Origin: an uncultured Lacinutrix sp.
Lineage (GTDB): Bacteria; Bacteroidota; Bacteroidia; Flavobacteriales; Flavobacteriaceae
DNA length: 64,000 bases
Assembly: GCF_947500605.1 (NCBI RefSeq)
Contig: NZ_CANMSJ010000012.1
Coordinates: 37,842-101,841 of the forward strand
Direction: 5' to 3'
Under the pieces are notes generated by a model. That model made no database searches. It had not been told where the DNA came from and was given only the letters and a program-made list of their open reading frames with translations. Positions 42,626-51,057 of this stretch are shown here, in pieces. Position 1 is the first letter of the stretch; the number at the start of each line of letters is the position of its first letter. The position numbers and the translations under genes were made by a program.

Positions 42626-43440
42626 TATTTGATTTTTGCAGCCTCAATTGCAGCTTTTTGAGCTTCAATCATTTCTTGACCTGAAGCAGAAAACTGCATC
42701 CATATAGCGAAAACTATTCCCAAAAAGATAATTAAACCTATAAACACAGCAGCAAAACCCATAGACCTTAAAATTATTCCAGCTGTACTTATTCTATATA
42801 AACGTTTTAAGGCATAGGCAAAATATAAAAGCATAAAAGGCATTGTTGTAAAACTCACAATGTAGAGGTCAACACCAATAGCTATTAACACAACTGTTAT
42901 AATACTTAGAAATATTGATATTTGGCCCTGAGTATAGAGAAATACAACCAATAATTCTGTAAAATTGAATCTCTTTATGTTAAAAAAAACAATTTTTGCC
43001 ATCAAAGCATAAATAGGTATGTAAGACATCATCACTAAAGATTGATATTTTTGCATAACAGACATGGTTGCTTTTTGAGCCTCATCACTTCCAGGATTTG
43101 AATACATTGTCATATAATCTGGTATATCGAAAGCGTTAGGAAAAAAATTATTTAAAATAAATAATTGAAGCCCTGAAAAAGTTAGTGCAATGGTAAAAAA
43201 GCCAATTGCATCAACATACCTCTTTCTAGTACCATGAATGTAGCTTTCTATAACTTCTTCCGGCTTTGTAAATAGGGTTTTAATTGTTTTAAAAAACTTA
43301 TTATCGTAGTTTAGGTAACGACAAGCAAAATCTTCTAATAGATTACGCATTGTTAATCTGTTCCTTATCACTTTTCCTCCACAACCATTACAGAAGTTAA
43401 TTTGTTGTGGCAATAATCGTTTACAATTTTTACAAACCAT
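42622..43440 (-). CDS. DUF3667 membrane protein with zinc ribbon
   Basis: A 272-residue protein. The N-terminus is a four-cysteine zinc ribbon (CKNC and CNGC, residues 3-20), then the DUF3667 segment (DNKFFKTIKTLFTKPEEVIESYIHGTRKRYVDAIGFF), followed by about five transmembrane helices. The family is Bacteroidota-specific and of unknown function. It starts 2 nt before cdaA on the same strand side (cdaA ends at 43443 downstream of it in reading order upstream), so both are likely on one transcript. Confidence 0.85.
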   Translation of the reverse strand: MVCKNCKRLLPQQINFCNGCGGKVIRNRLTMRNLLEDFACRYLNYDNKFFKTIKTLFTKPEEVIESYIHGTRKRYVDAIGFFTIALTFSGLQLFILNNFFPNAFDIPDYMTMYSNPGSDEAQKATMSVMQKYQSLVMMSYIPIYALMAKIVFFNIKRFNFTELLVVFLYTQGQISIFLSIITVVLIAIGVDLYIVSFTTMPFMLLYFAYALKRLYRISTAGIILRSMGFAAVFIGLIIFLGIVFAIWMQFSASGQEMIEAQKAAIEAAKIKY

Positions 43441-43442
43441 AT

Positions 43443-44234
43443 TTAAATTAAGTCTTCTTTTATAATTTCTATTAACTCTGTAGAATCTTTAAATTCAACA
43501 AATGTTCCATTTCTAAAACAAGAAATTTGTCCAGTTTCTTCACTAACTGTAATTGCAATAGCATCTGTTCGTTCTGTAATACCAACTGCTGCTCTATGTC
43601 TTAATCCAAAACGTTGCGGAATGGTTTTCTCGTTATTAACAGGTAAAATTACACGTGTTGCTTTAACAATATTATTTTCTATAATTATTGCACCATCATG
43701 AAGCGGACTATTTTTAAAGAAGATACTCTCAATAATAGGTTGTGTAACTTTAATATTCATCTCGTCTCCTGTAGTAACCAAAAAATCGAGATTATTTTCA
43801 CGCTCTAAAACTATTAATGCTCCAGTTTTAGACGTCGACATTTTATTACAAGCTGCAATAATAACCTCTATATCTGTAGATCCTGTAGAGACACCTTCCA
43901 TTTTTAAAAACTTAATGTGTTTTAAAAAACCACGTTTAGAGGCGAAATTTGTAGACCCAATCATTAATAAAAACTTTCTAACTTCTTGCTGAAACACTAC
44001 AATTAAAGCTATAAACCCGACACTAATAAAACCGCCTAGAATTTTTGTTAGCAATACCATTTTAAGCGCTTCTACAATTAAATAGATGAAGTAGACAACT
44101 ACAATACCTAGAAAAATATTAATGGCAACTGTACCTCTAACTAATCTATAGATATAATATAAAAGCAAGGCTACTAAGAAGACATCTATGTAGTCTATTA
44201 TGCCGAAATTTAGTATGTTGTCGAAAATTTCCAA
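43443..44234 (-). CDS. cdaA: Diadenylate cyclase CdaA
   Basis: A 263-residue membrane-bound enzyme that condenses two ATP into the second messenger c-di-AMP. Three N-terminal helices (about 12-85) anchor the DAC domain. The catalytic DGA is at 180-182 (SPLHDGAIII) and RHR at 212-214 (FGLRHRAAVGITE). In Firmicutes cdaA lies beside cdaR and glmM; here the neighbours are a DUF3667 gene, a lipoprotein and folP, an arrangement usual in Bacteroidota. c-di-AMP controls potassium and osmolyte balance in many bacteria. Confidence 0.95.
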   Translation of the reverse strand: MEIFDNILNFGIIDYIDVFLVALLLYYIYRLVRGTVAINIFLGIVVVYFIYLIVEALKMVLLTKILGGFISVGFIALIVVFQQEVRKFLLMIGSTNFASKRGFLKHIKFLKMEGVSTGSTDIEVIIAACNKMSTSKTGALIVLERENNLDFLVTTGDEMNIKVTQPIIESIFFKNSPLHDGAIIIENNIVKATRVILPVNNEKTIPQRFGLRHRAAVGITERTDAIAITVSEETGQISCFRNGTFVEFKDSTELIEIIKEDLI

Positions 44235-44269
44235 TATAAAGTGGTTTTTGTAAATTTAGTAAAATTGCG

Positions 44270-44923
44270 TTAATCTGAAATAAATTCTGAATTACTAATT
44301 TTTAAGTTATCAATTTCAGCATTTAATAATATTGATTTAATTGTTATATAATCTTGAAAACGAACTTCATTAAGAAAAGATAAAACTAGTAAGCTTGATG
44401 GCTCAAATTTGTCAAGTTCACTTATCAAGTTTGTAAAATTTGTTTTAATCGAATTATTTTTAGGATCAACAATTTCAATTTTATTATTTCCCAAAACAAA
44501 CACATTATAATAATTTGAATTGACTTCTAAATCAACATCTTCATCTCCTCCAACATAAACCACATCTGTAAAATCAATAAACCCTAAATTTTTAATACTA
44601 GTATCGTTACACGTATAATAATTACGAGCACTTTCATTTTTATGGCTAGAGTTTCGCTTTTTCTCTTGCAATTCAATAATTGACGGAATTACTTGTTTTA
44701 GTGTTAAACGCTTATCCACATTTACTAACCAATGCGTTGAGATTATTAAATTACCTTTATTTAATTCTAAACTATCTGGTTTGGTTTCATCGTAAAAAAT
44801 ATACGCTGGAGACACATCTGTTATTTCAGTAATTGTGGCATTTTGTATTTCTGGAAGCAATACAGATTTGTCACTACAACCCAATAAAACGATTACAGAT
44901 AAAACGATTAATAATTTTTTCAT
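44270..44923 (-). CDS. Hypothetical lipoprotein
   Basis: A 217-residue predicted lipoprotein (VLLGC lipobox, Cys16). The mature part has alternating strands and helices with no family I recognise; notable are a basic KKRNSSHKNESARNYYTC stretch (about 88-105) and an ExbD-like two-layer feel in the C-terminal half (NVFVLGNNKIEIVD, then helix). The gene follows folP with no spacing (stop of folP side at 44924, start at 44923), so it is co-translated or coupled with it. Confidence 0.6.
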   Translation of the reverse strand: MKKLLIVLSVIVLLGCSDKSVLLPEIQNATITEITDVSPAYIFYDETKPDSLELNKGNLIISTHWLVNVDKRLTLKQVIPSIIELQEKKRNSSHKNESARNYYTCNDTSIKNLGFIDFTDVVYVGGDEDVDLEVNSNYYNVFVLGNNKIEIVDPKNNSIKTNFTNLISELDKFEPSSLLVLSFLNEVRFQDYITIKSILLNAEIDNLKISNSEFISD

Positions 44924-45745
44924 TTATTTAAGTTGATTAAAAAGTGTGACACATTCTACTGCTTCTTTAACATCGTGAACTCTTAAAATAGCAGCTCCTT
45001 TTTGCAAGGCAACCATATTTAACGCTGTTGTTCCATTTAGAGCTTCGGATGCAGAAGTTTCTAATGTTTTGTAAATCATAGATTTTCTGGATAGTCCAGC
45101 TAGCAAAGGTAAATCAGTTATTCCTAAACCTTCTAAAACGTTTAATAATTCGAAATTCTGTTCTAATGTTTTAGCAAATCCAAAACCTGGATCTATAATA
45201 ATATCTTTAATTACTAAAGCTCTAGCTTTTGTTATTCTTTCAGAAAAATATAAAATAATATCTTTTAAAATATTACTATAATCTGTTTGTTGTTGCATTG
45301 TTTTTGGAGTGCCACGCATATGCATCATTATGTACGGCACATTTAAGCTAGCAACTATTTCCAACATATTATCATCTAAATGTCCTGCCGAAATATCGTT
45401 TACCAAAGCAGCTCCTTTTTCAATACATTGCTTAGCGACTTCTGCACGAAACGTATCTACAGAAATAATAATTTCTGGAAACTGTTTAACCAATAACTCT
45501 ATAATTGGAAGTATGCGTTGGAGTTCTTCTTCTTGAGAGACTTCATTTGCATTTGGCTTAGAGCTATAAGCACCAACATCTATAAAAGTAGCACCATCAT
45601 CAAGTATTTTTTGTACTTGATTAATAATATTAGACTCCTCTTTATACATTCCGCCATCATAAAAAGAATCGGGAGTAACATTAAGAATACCCATTACTTT
45701 TGGTGTAGATAAATCGATAAGTTTTCCTCTGCAATTAATGGTCAT
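44924..45745 (-). CDS. folP: Dihydropteroate synthase
   Basis: A 273-residue TIM-barrel enzyme of folate synthesis and the sulfonamide target. Motifs: MGILNVTPDSFYDGG (pterin/Mg site), DVGAYSSKPNA, SVDTFRAEVA, NDISAG, IMMHMRGTPKTMQ, DPGFGFAKT, and LAGLSRKSMI. ATG 45745 gives the standard N-terminus (MTINCRGKLIDLS...); an in-frame GTG at 45775 would add ten unconserved residues. The next genes are a lipoprotein and cdaA. Confidence 0.95.
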   Translation of the reverse strand: MTINCRGKLIDLSTPKVMGILNVTPDSFYDGGMYKEESNIINQVQKILDDGATFIDVGAYSSKPNANEVSQEEELQRILPIIELLVKQFPEIIISVDTFRAEVAKQCIEKGAALVNDISAGHLDDNMLEIVASLNVPYIMMHMRGTPKTMQQQTDYSNILKDIILYFSERITKARALVIKDIIIDPGFGFAKTLEQNFELLNVLEGLGITDLPLLAGLSRKSMIYKTLETSASEALNGTTALNMVALQKGAAILRVHDVKEAVECVTLFNQLK

Positions 45746-46013
45746 TGATACCTTTATATTTGTTGTTTGTAACACATTTAAAAACTATAGATGTGAAACC
45801 TTGACTTTTAGACAATTTTATGCGAAATTTACGGAAAATTGGCATTGTACTCATCTTGATTTTTGTTTTTAACCGAAAATGAGATAAAATTTATTCAGAT
45901 GAGGCACTTTTTAATAGGCATAGCTTACGTTACGCATAAGAAAAGTAACAAAATAATGAATACATTTTAGCCATTTTTTAGGGAAAAGAAAAACCAATAT
46001 TAGTACATTATAT

Positions 46014-46553
46014 ATGCAAGATACTTCAAAACAATATGATGCTGTTATAGAAACGTGTCGCAGTCTGTTTATTAATAAAATGAGTGACTATGGGAGCGCA
46101 TGGCGAATTTTAAGATTGCCATCGTTAACAGATCAGATTTTTATAAAAGCACAACGTATTAGAAGTTTGCAACAAAACGATGTAAGAAAAGTTGATGAAG
46201 GTGAACAAAGTGAATTTATAGGAATTATAAATTACTCTTTAATGGCACTTATTCAGCTTGAAAAAGGTGTTGTAGAGCAACCCGATTTATCTACAGAAGA
46301 CGCTACCGTTTTATACGACGAAAAAGTAGCCATCACCAAACAATTAATGCTAGACAAAAATCACGATTATGGTGAAGCTTGGCGAGATATGCGTGTAAGC
46401 TCTTTAACCGATTTAATTTTACAAAAACTATTACGCGTTAAACAAATTGAAGACAACGCTGGTAAAACAATTGTAAGCGAAGGTATAGACGCTAATTATC
46501 AAGACATGATTAATTATGCCATTTTTGCTATGATTCATTTAAACGAAAAATAA
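46014..46553 (+). CDS. DUF1599 protein with internal duplication
   Basis: A 179-residue protein composed of two similar halves. The first repeat carries NKMSDYGSAWRILRLPSLTDQIFIKAQRI (about 22-50), the second KNHDYGEAWRDMRVSSLTDLILQKLLRV (about 119-146); each ends with an INYSLMALI / INYAIFAMI helix. This is DUF1599, described as a nucleotide modification-associated or all-alpha NTP-pyrophosphatase-like family. The DYG-x-AWR motif probably forms the functional site, giving two sites per chain. Divergent from folP; followed by an inverted repeat and a DoxX-type gene. Confidence 0.82.
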   Translation: MQDTSKQYDAVIETCRSLFINKMSDYGSAWRILRLPSLTDQIFIKAQRIRSLQQNDVRKVDEGEQSEFIGIINYSLMALIQLEKGVVEQPDLSTEDATVLYDEKVAITKQLMLDKNHDYGEAWRDMRVSSLTDLILQKLLRVKQIEDNAGKTIVSEGIDANYQDMINYAIFAMIHLNEK

Positions 46554-46632
46554 TTGTCATTCCTGCCCAAACAGGAATCCACTTATAAACTATAATAATT
46601 AAAATAGATTCCTGCTTTCGCTGGAATGACAG
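46554..46632. repeat. Inverted-repeat element TGTCATTCC...GGAATGACA
   Basis: Arms of 25 bp (46555-46579 and 46607-46631) match with four mismatches: TGTCATTCC, then a variable GC core, then AGGAATC on one side, mirrored on the other, separated by a 27-nt AT-rich loop. The sequence type is that of dispersed intergenic palindromes found in many bacteria. It fills the whole gap between two genes and could be a transcript-end hairpin. Confidence 0.75.
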
Positions 46633-46638
46633 AAGATT

Positions 46639-47946
46639 ATGAAATACTTAGTACACATTTGCAGACTACTAGTTGGAGGATTATTCATCTTTTCGGGATT
46701 AATAAAACTTAACGACCCATTAGGTTTCTCGTACAAACTACAAGAATATTTTAGTTCAGAGGTATTAAACCTACCATCTTTAGATCCTTACGCTTTGGGT
46801 ATTTCTGTATTTGTAGTTGTGCTAGAAGTTGTTTTAGGCGTTTTTCTATTAATTGGTTACAAACGTAAGTTCACCATTTGGATGCTTTTAGGAATGATTG
46901 TCTTTTTTACATTCTTAACTTTCTACGCAGCTTATTTCGAAGTTGTAAAAGACTGTGGATGCTTTGGAGATTTCCTTCCTTTAAAACCATGGGAAAGTTT
47001 CACAAAAGATTTAATTCTACTTATTCTTATACTTGTTTTAGTCGCTGGAATAAAACATATAAAACCAATATTTGGTAAATTCCCAACTACTATTCTAGCA
47101 TTATTAGGCTTTGTTGGTAGTTTATGGTTTGGTTACCATGTATTAATGCATTTACCAACTTGGGATTTTAGAGCCTATGCTGTTGGTAAAAACATTGCAG
47201 AAGGTATGGCTATACCAGAAGATGCCCAAAAAGCAGAACAAGAATATACTTGGACCTTTAATGTTGGTGGCGAAAATGTAGATTTTGTAACCGATGGAAG
47301 TTACCCAACCGTAGATGGAGAATACGTTAGTGTTGAAACTAAAATTTTAGTAGAAGCTTACGATCCTCCAGTTAAAGATTTTTCTATCGAAACTGATGAT
47401 GAAGATTTTACTACTAAATTTTTAGCAGAAGATCACCTTATTATGGTAGTCGCTTACAATCTTGAAAAGGCTAACGAGCAAGGTTTAAAAAACATTAAAA
47501 AAGTAACAGATAAAGCTATTGAAAAAGGTTACACAGTAATTGGTTTATCATCTTCAGGAGACGAAGACAAACAGTATGCAAAAGAAAAATACGGTTTCGA
47601 TTTCGACTTCTATTTATGCGATGAAAAAGCATTAAAAACAGTAGTGCGTTCTAATCCTGGAATTTTAAAATTAGAAAAAGGAACAGTAATGCAAAAAGAG
47701 CATTTTAACGATGCCGAAGAAATAGACTTACCTGAAGTTGAGCGCAAACCTGAGCCAGTTGTTATAGTAAGTACTGCTTACTTTGTTAACGAAGAAGAAG
47801 TAACCAAAGAAGAGGTTGAAGCTATAGATCCTGAGACAATTGAAAGCATGAATGTTATAAAAGAAGGTTCAGAATTAGAAATACTTAATTCAATGACCTC
47901 AAGTAATTATACGGAGTTAATAAAAATAACACTAAAAGAAGAATAA
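46639..47946 (+). CDS. BT_3928-type protein: DoxX/MauE-like membrane domain plus thioredoxin-like domain
   Basis: A 435-residue protein. Residues 1-165 are a four- to five-helix DoxX/MauE-like domain (GGLFIFSGLIKLNDPLGFSYKLQEYF) with a Cys pair in DCGCFGDFLPL (about 111-121), often tied to disulfide handling. The middle (about 200-250) is a small exported-looking domain, and about 250-360 a thioredoxin-like fold (LIMVVAYNLEKANEQGLKNI...) that lacks a CxxC. A Glu-rich tail ends the chain. It leads a rightward unit whose next gene, the permease, appears to start directly behind its stop. Confidence 0.75.
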   Translation: MKYLVHICRLLVGGLFIFSGLIKLNDPLGFSYKLQEYFSSEVLNLPSLDPYALGISVFVVVLEVVLGVFLLIGYKRKFTIWMLLGMIVFFTFLTFYAAYFEVVKDCGCFGDFLPLKPWESFTKDLILLILILVLVAGIKHIKPIFGKFPTTILALLGFVGSLWFGYHVLMHLPTWDFRAYAVGKNIAEGMAIPEDAQKAEQEYTWTFNVGGENVDFVTDGSYPTVDGEYVSVETKILVEAYDPPVKDFSIETDDEDFTTKFLAEDHLIMVVAYNLEKANEQGLKNIKKVTDKAIEKGYTVIGLSSSGDEDKQYAKEKYGFDFDFYLCDEKALKTVVRSNPGILKLEKGTVMQKEHFNDAEEIDLPEVERKPEPVVIVSTAYFVNEEEVTKEEVEAIDPETIESMNVIKEGSELEILNSMTSSNYTELIKITLKEE

Positions 47947-47947
47947 C

Positions 47948-49024
47948 CTGATAAGCTACCTCTTAAATAAAACATTTTATGCACTGCTCACCTTATTTGG
48001 AGTAGTCACTGTTATATTCTTTTTATTCAATATTTTACCTGGAGACCCAGCACAAATGATGCTGGGACAAAACGAAGATAGCGAGCAATTAGCCATAGTT
48101 AAAAAAAAATATGGTTTCGATAAATCTGTAGGCACACAATACCTATATTATTTAAACGATCTCTCTCCTATCTCGTTTCACTCTAATACAGAAGACGATT
48201 ACACATTTTTAAGACCTCAAAAATATTCGGAAGCAAAACTCTTTACTATCGGTAATACAACAACTGTTTTAAAATTTCCATACTTAAGAGAATCCTTTAC
48301 AAAACAAGGCAAAAAAGTAAGTACTGTTTTAGCCGAAACACTACCTAACACCTTCGTATTGGCGATTTCTGCCATAGGTATCGCTTTACTTCTAGGTATA
48401 AGTTTAGGCATAATTTCAGCATTAAAAAAAGACACCTTTTTAGACAAAGCAATACAAATACTTAGTACAATTGGCATGAGTATTCCTTCGTTTTTTAGCG
48501 CTATTCTATTCGCTTGGTTTTTTGGTTTTGTGCTTCATAAATACACCAATTTAGAAATGACAGGTAGTCTTTTCGAACTTGACGACTTTGGCGAAAACGT
48601 AAATATCAAACTTAAAAACTTAATCCTTCCCGCATTAGTTTTAGGTATAAGACCACTAGCAGTGGTTATTCAATTAATGCGAAATTCATTATTAGAAGTC
48701 TTTAATCAAGATTACATTCGTACAGCACGTGCAAAAGGCTTGAGCGAATTTCAAATTATAAAAAAACATGCTATAAAAAACGCATTAAATCCAGTAGTAA
48801 CTGCAATATCTGGCTGGTTTGCCTCTATGTTAGCCGGAGCCGTTTTTGTAGAATATATTTTTGGATGGAACGGACTTGGTAAAGAAATAGTAAACGCATT
48901 AAATACGTTAGATTTACCCGTAATTATGGGTTCTGTGTTAATCATAGCCTTACTCTTTATAATTATTAATATTTTTGTAGATATTATCTACGCTTGGTTA
49001 GATCCAAAAGTAAAACTAGAATAA
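47948..49024 (+). CDS. Opp/Dpp-type ABC transporter permease with probable CUG start
   Basis: A DppB/OppB-family permease of about 358 residues. The first ATG in frame (48056) would remove the first membrane helix. Upstream, the frame is open to 47936 and encodes ISYLLNKTFYALLTLFGVV, then FFLFNILPGDPAQ, the canonical DppB N-terminus, with no ATG, GTG or TTG. CTG at 47948, 1 nt after the preceding TAA (47944-47946), is the best start. The EAA loop is present (ARAKGLSEFQIIKKHAIKNALNP). No partner permease, binding protein or ATPase lies nearby, so its complex is unknown. A large extracytoplasmic insertion follows helix 1, as is usual in Bacteroidota. Confidence 0.8.
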   Translation: MISYLLNKTFYALLTLFGVVTVIFFLFNILPGDPAQMMLGQNEDSEQLAIVKKKYGFDKSVGTQYLYYLNDLSPISFHSNTEDDYTFLRPQKYSEAKLFTIGNTTTVLKFPYLRESFTKQGKKVSTVLAETLPNTFVLAISAIGIALLLGISLGIISALKKDTFLDKAIQILSTIGMSIPSFFSAILFAWFFGFVLHKYTNLEMTGSLFELDDFGENVNIKLKNLILPALVLGIRPLAVVIQLMRNSLLEVFNQDYIRTARAKGLSEFQIIKKHAIKNALNPVVTAISGWFASMLAGAVFVEYIFGWNGLGKEIVNALNTLDLPVIMGSVLIIALLFIIINIFVDIIYAWLDPKVKLE

Positions 49025-49037
49025 AACAACATTTATT

Positions 49038-49787
49038 ATGAGAAAAAATATAGTAGCCGGAAACTGGAAAATGAATAACGATTTATCGCAAACCGAAGTA
49101 TTAATCACCGAGCTTTTAAAACAAAAGCAAACGTCTAATGCCGAAGTAATGATTGCACCAACATCTGTAAATCTTTTTCAAGCCTTCAATTCTACAAAAA
49201 ACTCGAACATAGAAGTTGTAGCACAAAACATGCACTTTGCAGACAATGGTGCTTATACAGGAGAAATTAGTGCTTCAATGTTAAAAAGCGTTGGTGTAAA
49301 AACTGTAATTTTAGGACATAGTGAGCGTCGTGCTTATTTTAACGAAACAGACGAGCTTCTAGCGAAAAAAGTAGACGCTGCTTTAAAAAACGACATGAGA
49401 GTAATCTTTTGTTTTGGTGAAGAATTAGCCGACAGAAAAGCAGGTAACGAAGAAAAAATAGTAGGTGATCAAATTAAAAACGCACTATTTCATTTAGAAA
49501 CTTCAGCATTTAAAAACATCGTTTTAGCCTACGAACCTGTTTGGGCAATTGGAACTGGAGAAACAGCTAGTCCAGAGCAAGCACAAGACATGCACCAATT
49601 TATTAGAGAGACATTAAACAGCAAATATGGCGAGCAAATATCTCAAGACATGACCATTCTTTATGGTGGTAGTGTAAAACCTGCAAACGCAAAAGAAATC
49701 TTTAGTAAGCCAGACGTAGACGGAGGACTTATAGGAGGTGCAGCTTTAAAAGCCGAAGATTTTTACGCCATAATTAACGCATTTTAA
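49038..49787 (+). CDS. tpiA: Triosephosphate isomerase
   Basis: A 249-residue TIM barrel interconverting dihydroxyacetone phosphate and glyceraldehyde 3-phosphate. Catalytic residues are visible: Asn9/Lys11 in AGNWKMN, His in ILGHSERR (about 96), Glu in AYEPVWAIGTG (about 168), and the phosphate loop YGGSVKPAN. Normal length. It begins 13 nt after the permease and ends just before a bipartite intergenic repeat. Confidence 0.97.
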   Translation: MRKNIVAGNWKMNNDLSQTEVLITELLKQKQTSNAEVMIAPTSVNLFQAFNSTKNSNIEVVAQNMHFADNGAYTGEISASMLKSVGVKTVILGHSERRAYFNETDELLAKKVDAALKNDMRVIFCFGEELADRKAGNEEKIVGDQIKNALFHLETSAFKNIVLAYEPVWAIGTGETASPEQAQDMHQFIRETLNSKYGEQISQDMTILYGGSVKPANAKEIFSKPDVDGGLIGGAALKAEDFYAIINAF

Positions 49788-49798
49788 TTAAATAATTT

Positions 49799-49955
49799 GG
49801 GCGTTACCACAAGGGTCGCGCTTTCCATTATATCTTTTCTGCGAAGTAGTCCTAAACTTGCTTTAGGATCTTTTTAAAATTATATCTTCCTTTAAAAAGA
49901 AGTGTAAATTAAAATAATTCGCAAAAAAGGATGCCATTACAATCGCTAACGCAGG
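49799..49955 (+). repeat. Bipartite intergenic repeat, copy 2
   Basis: Starts with GGGCGTTACCACAAGGGTCG and CGCTTTCCATTATATCTTTT, and ends with AAAAAAGGATGCCATTACAA followed by TCGCTAACGCAGG. The middle contains a hairpin (CCTAAA/TTTAGG, about 49851-49867). Same end blocks as 13026-13100 and 60045-60214. It fills most of the tpiA-prmA gap. Confidence 0.75.
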
Positions 49956-49983
49956 ATTACCTGCCAGAAACAAAGACTATTCA

Positions 49984-50820
49984 ATGTCAAATACAATATA
50001 CATAGGTTATTATTTTACAGTAAAACCATTACAACCAGCAACCGAAATTCTAATTGCAGAACTTGGTTACGCAGGATTCGAAAGCTTTGTAGAAACCGAA
50101 ACCGGAGTTACAGCATACATTCAAAAAGAAGAATGGAGAGAAGATATCTTACAAGATATTTACGTATTAACAAGCGATGAATTCGAAATCTCTTACACTT
50201 TCGACGAGATAGAACAAGTAAATTGGAATAGCGAATGGGAGAAAAACTTTAATCCAATTATAGTGGATAACCTTTGCTCTGTTCGTGCTCCATTTCACGA
50301 AAAGCCAGACACGCAATACGATATTATTATAGAGCCAAAAATGAGTTTTGGTACAGGACATCATGAAACAACACACATGATGATACAACATATAATGGCA
50401 AACGATTTTCAAGGAAAATCTGTTTTAGATATGGGATGTGGTACAGCCGTTTTAGCAATCTTAGCCGAAATGAAAGGAGCAAACCCAATAGATGCTATAG
50501 ATATAGACAACTGGTGCTATTTAAATAGTATAGAAAATGCAGAACGTAATAATGCTAAAAACATTACTGTTTACGAAGGAGACGCTAGTTTATTAGTAAA
50601 TAAAAAGTACGACACTATAATTGCAAACATAAACCGTAATATTCTTTTAAACGATATTAAGACTTATGCTAACTGTTTAAACGAAAATGGTTCTCTATTT
50701 TTAAGCGGATTTTACCAAGAAGACATTGCAATAATAGAAGAAGAATGCAACAAGAACAACCTTACTTTTAGTTCTAAATTTGAAAGAAATAACTGGGTAG
50801 CACTTCAATTTAAAAATTAA
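49984..50820 (+). CDS. prmA: Ribosomal protein L11 methyltransferase
   Basis: A 278-residue SAM-dependent enzyme that trimethylates ribosomal protein uL11. An N-terminal substrate-recognition domain (about 1-95) precedes the class I methyltransferase domain: MSFGTGHHETT, SAM motif I VLDMGCGTAVLAI, IDNWCYLNSIENAERN, and DTIIANINRNIL (the NxxR variation of the family's N-P-P/N-I motif). Length typical. It is encoded with clpS and tpiA, a frequent flavobacterial neighbourhood. Confidence 0.94.
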   Translation: MSNTIYIGYYFTVKPLQPATEILIAELGYAGFESFVETETGVTAYIQKEEWREDILQDIYVLTSDEFEISYTFDEIEQVNWNSEWEKNFNPIIVDNLCSVRAPFHEKPDTQYDIIIEPKMSFGTGHHETTHMMIQHIMANDFQGKSVLDMGCGTAVLAILAEMKGANPIDAIDIDNWCYLNSIENAERNNAKNITVYEGDASLLVNKKYDTIIANINRNILLNDIKTYANCLNENGSLFLSGFYQEDIAIIEEECNKNNLTFSSKFERNNWVALQFKN

Positions 50821-50880
50821 CTATATTCATCTTTTTGGCAAAAAAAATAAACATATCTCAATAAATCACTAAATAAATGA

Positions 50881-50906
50881 GATTTACGGTAAAAACCGTA
50901 AAAATC
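50881..50906. promoter_or_regulatory. Palindrome GATTTACGGT...ACCGTAAAAATC, operator candidate
   Basis: Core arms TTTACGGT (50883-50890) and ACCGTAAA (50895-50902) with a 4-A spacer, ending about 20 nt before the -7 box at 50922. Lacking a T run it is not a normal terminator; the position fits a transcription-factor site for the metalloprotease gene. The remaining gap 50907-51057 is an AT-rich leader. Confidence 0.45.
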
Positions 50907-50921
50907 TTATTTTAAAGTATT

Positions 50922-50929
50922 TATCTTTG
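50922..50929 (+). promoter_or_regulatory. -7 box TATCTTTG of the metalloprotease gene
   Basis: A full TAnnTTTG match; transcription from about 50936 leaves a long leader of about 120 nt before the ATG at 51058. Confidence 0.5.
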
Positions 50930-51057
50930 AAGTAATAAATTAATTTATTTTAAAACACAATTTTACAACTATCAACCACTTAAAACTGGATGTAAAAAGT
51001 TGTGCATTAGTTTACGTAAACATTAATTAAATATTAATACTAACACTAAAATTTAAG

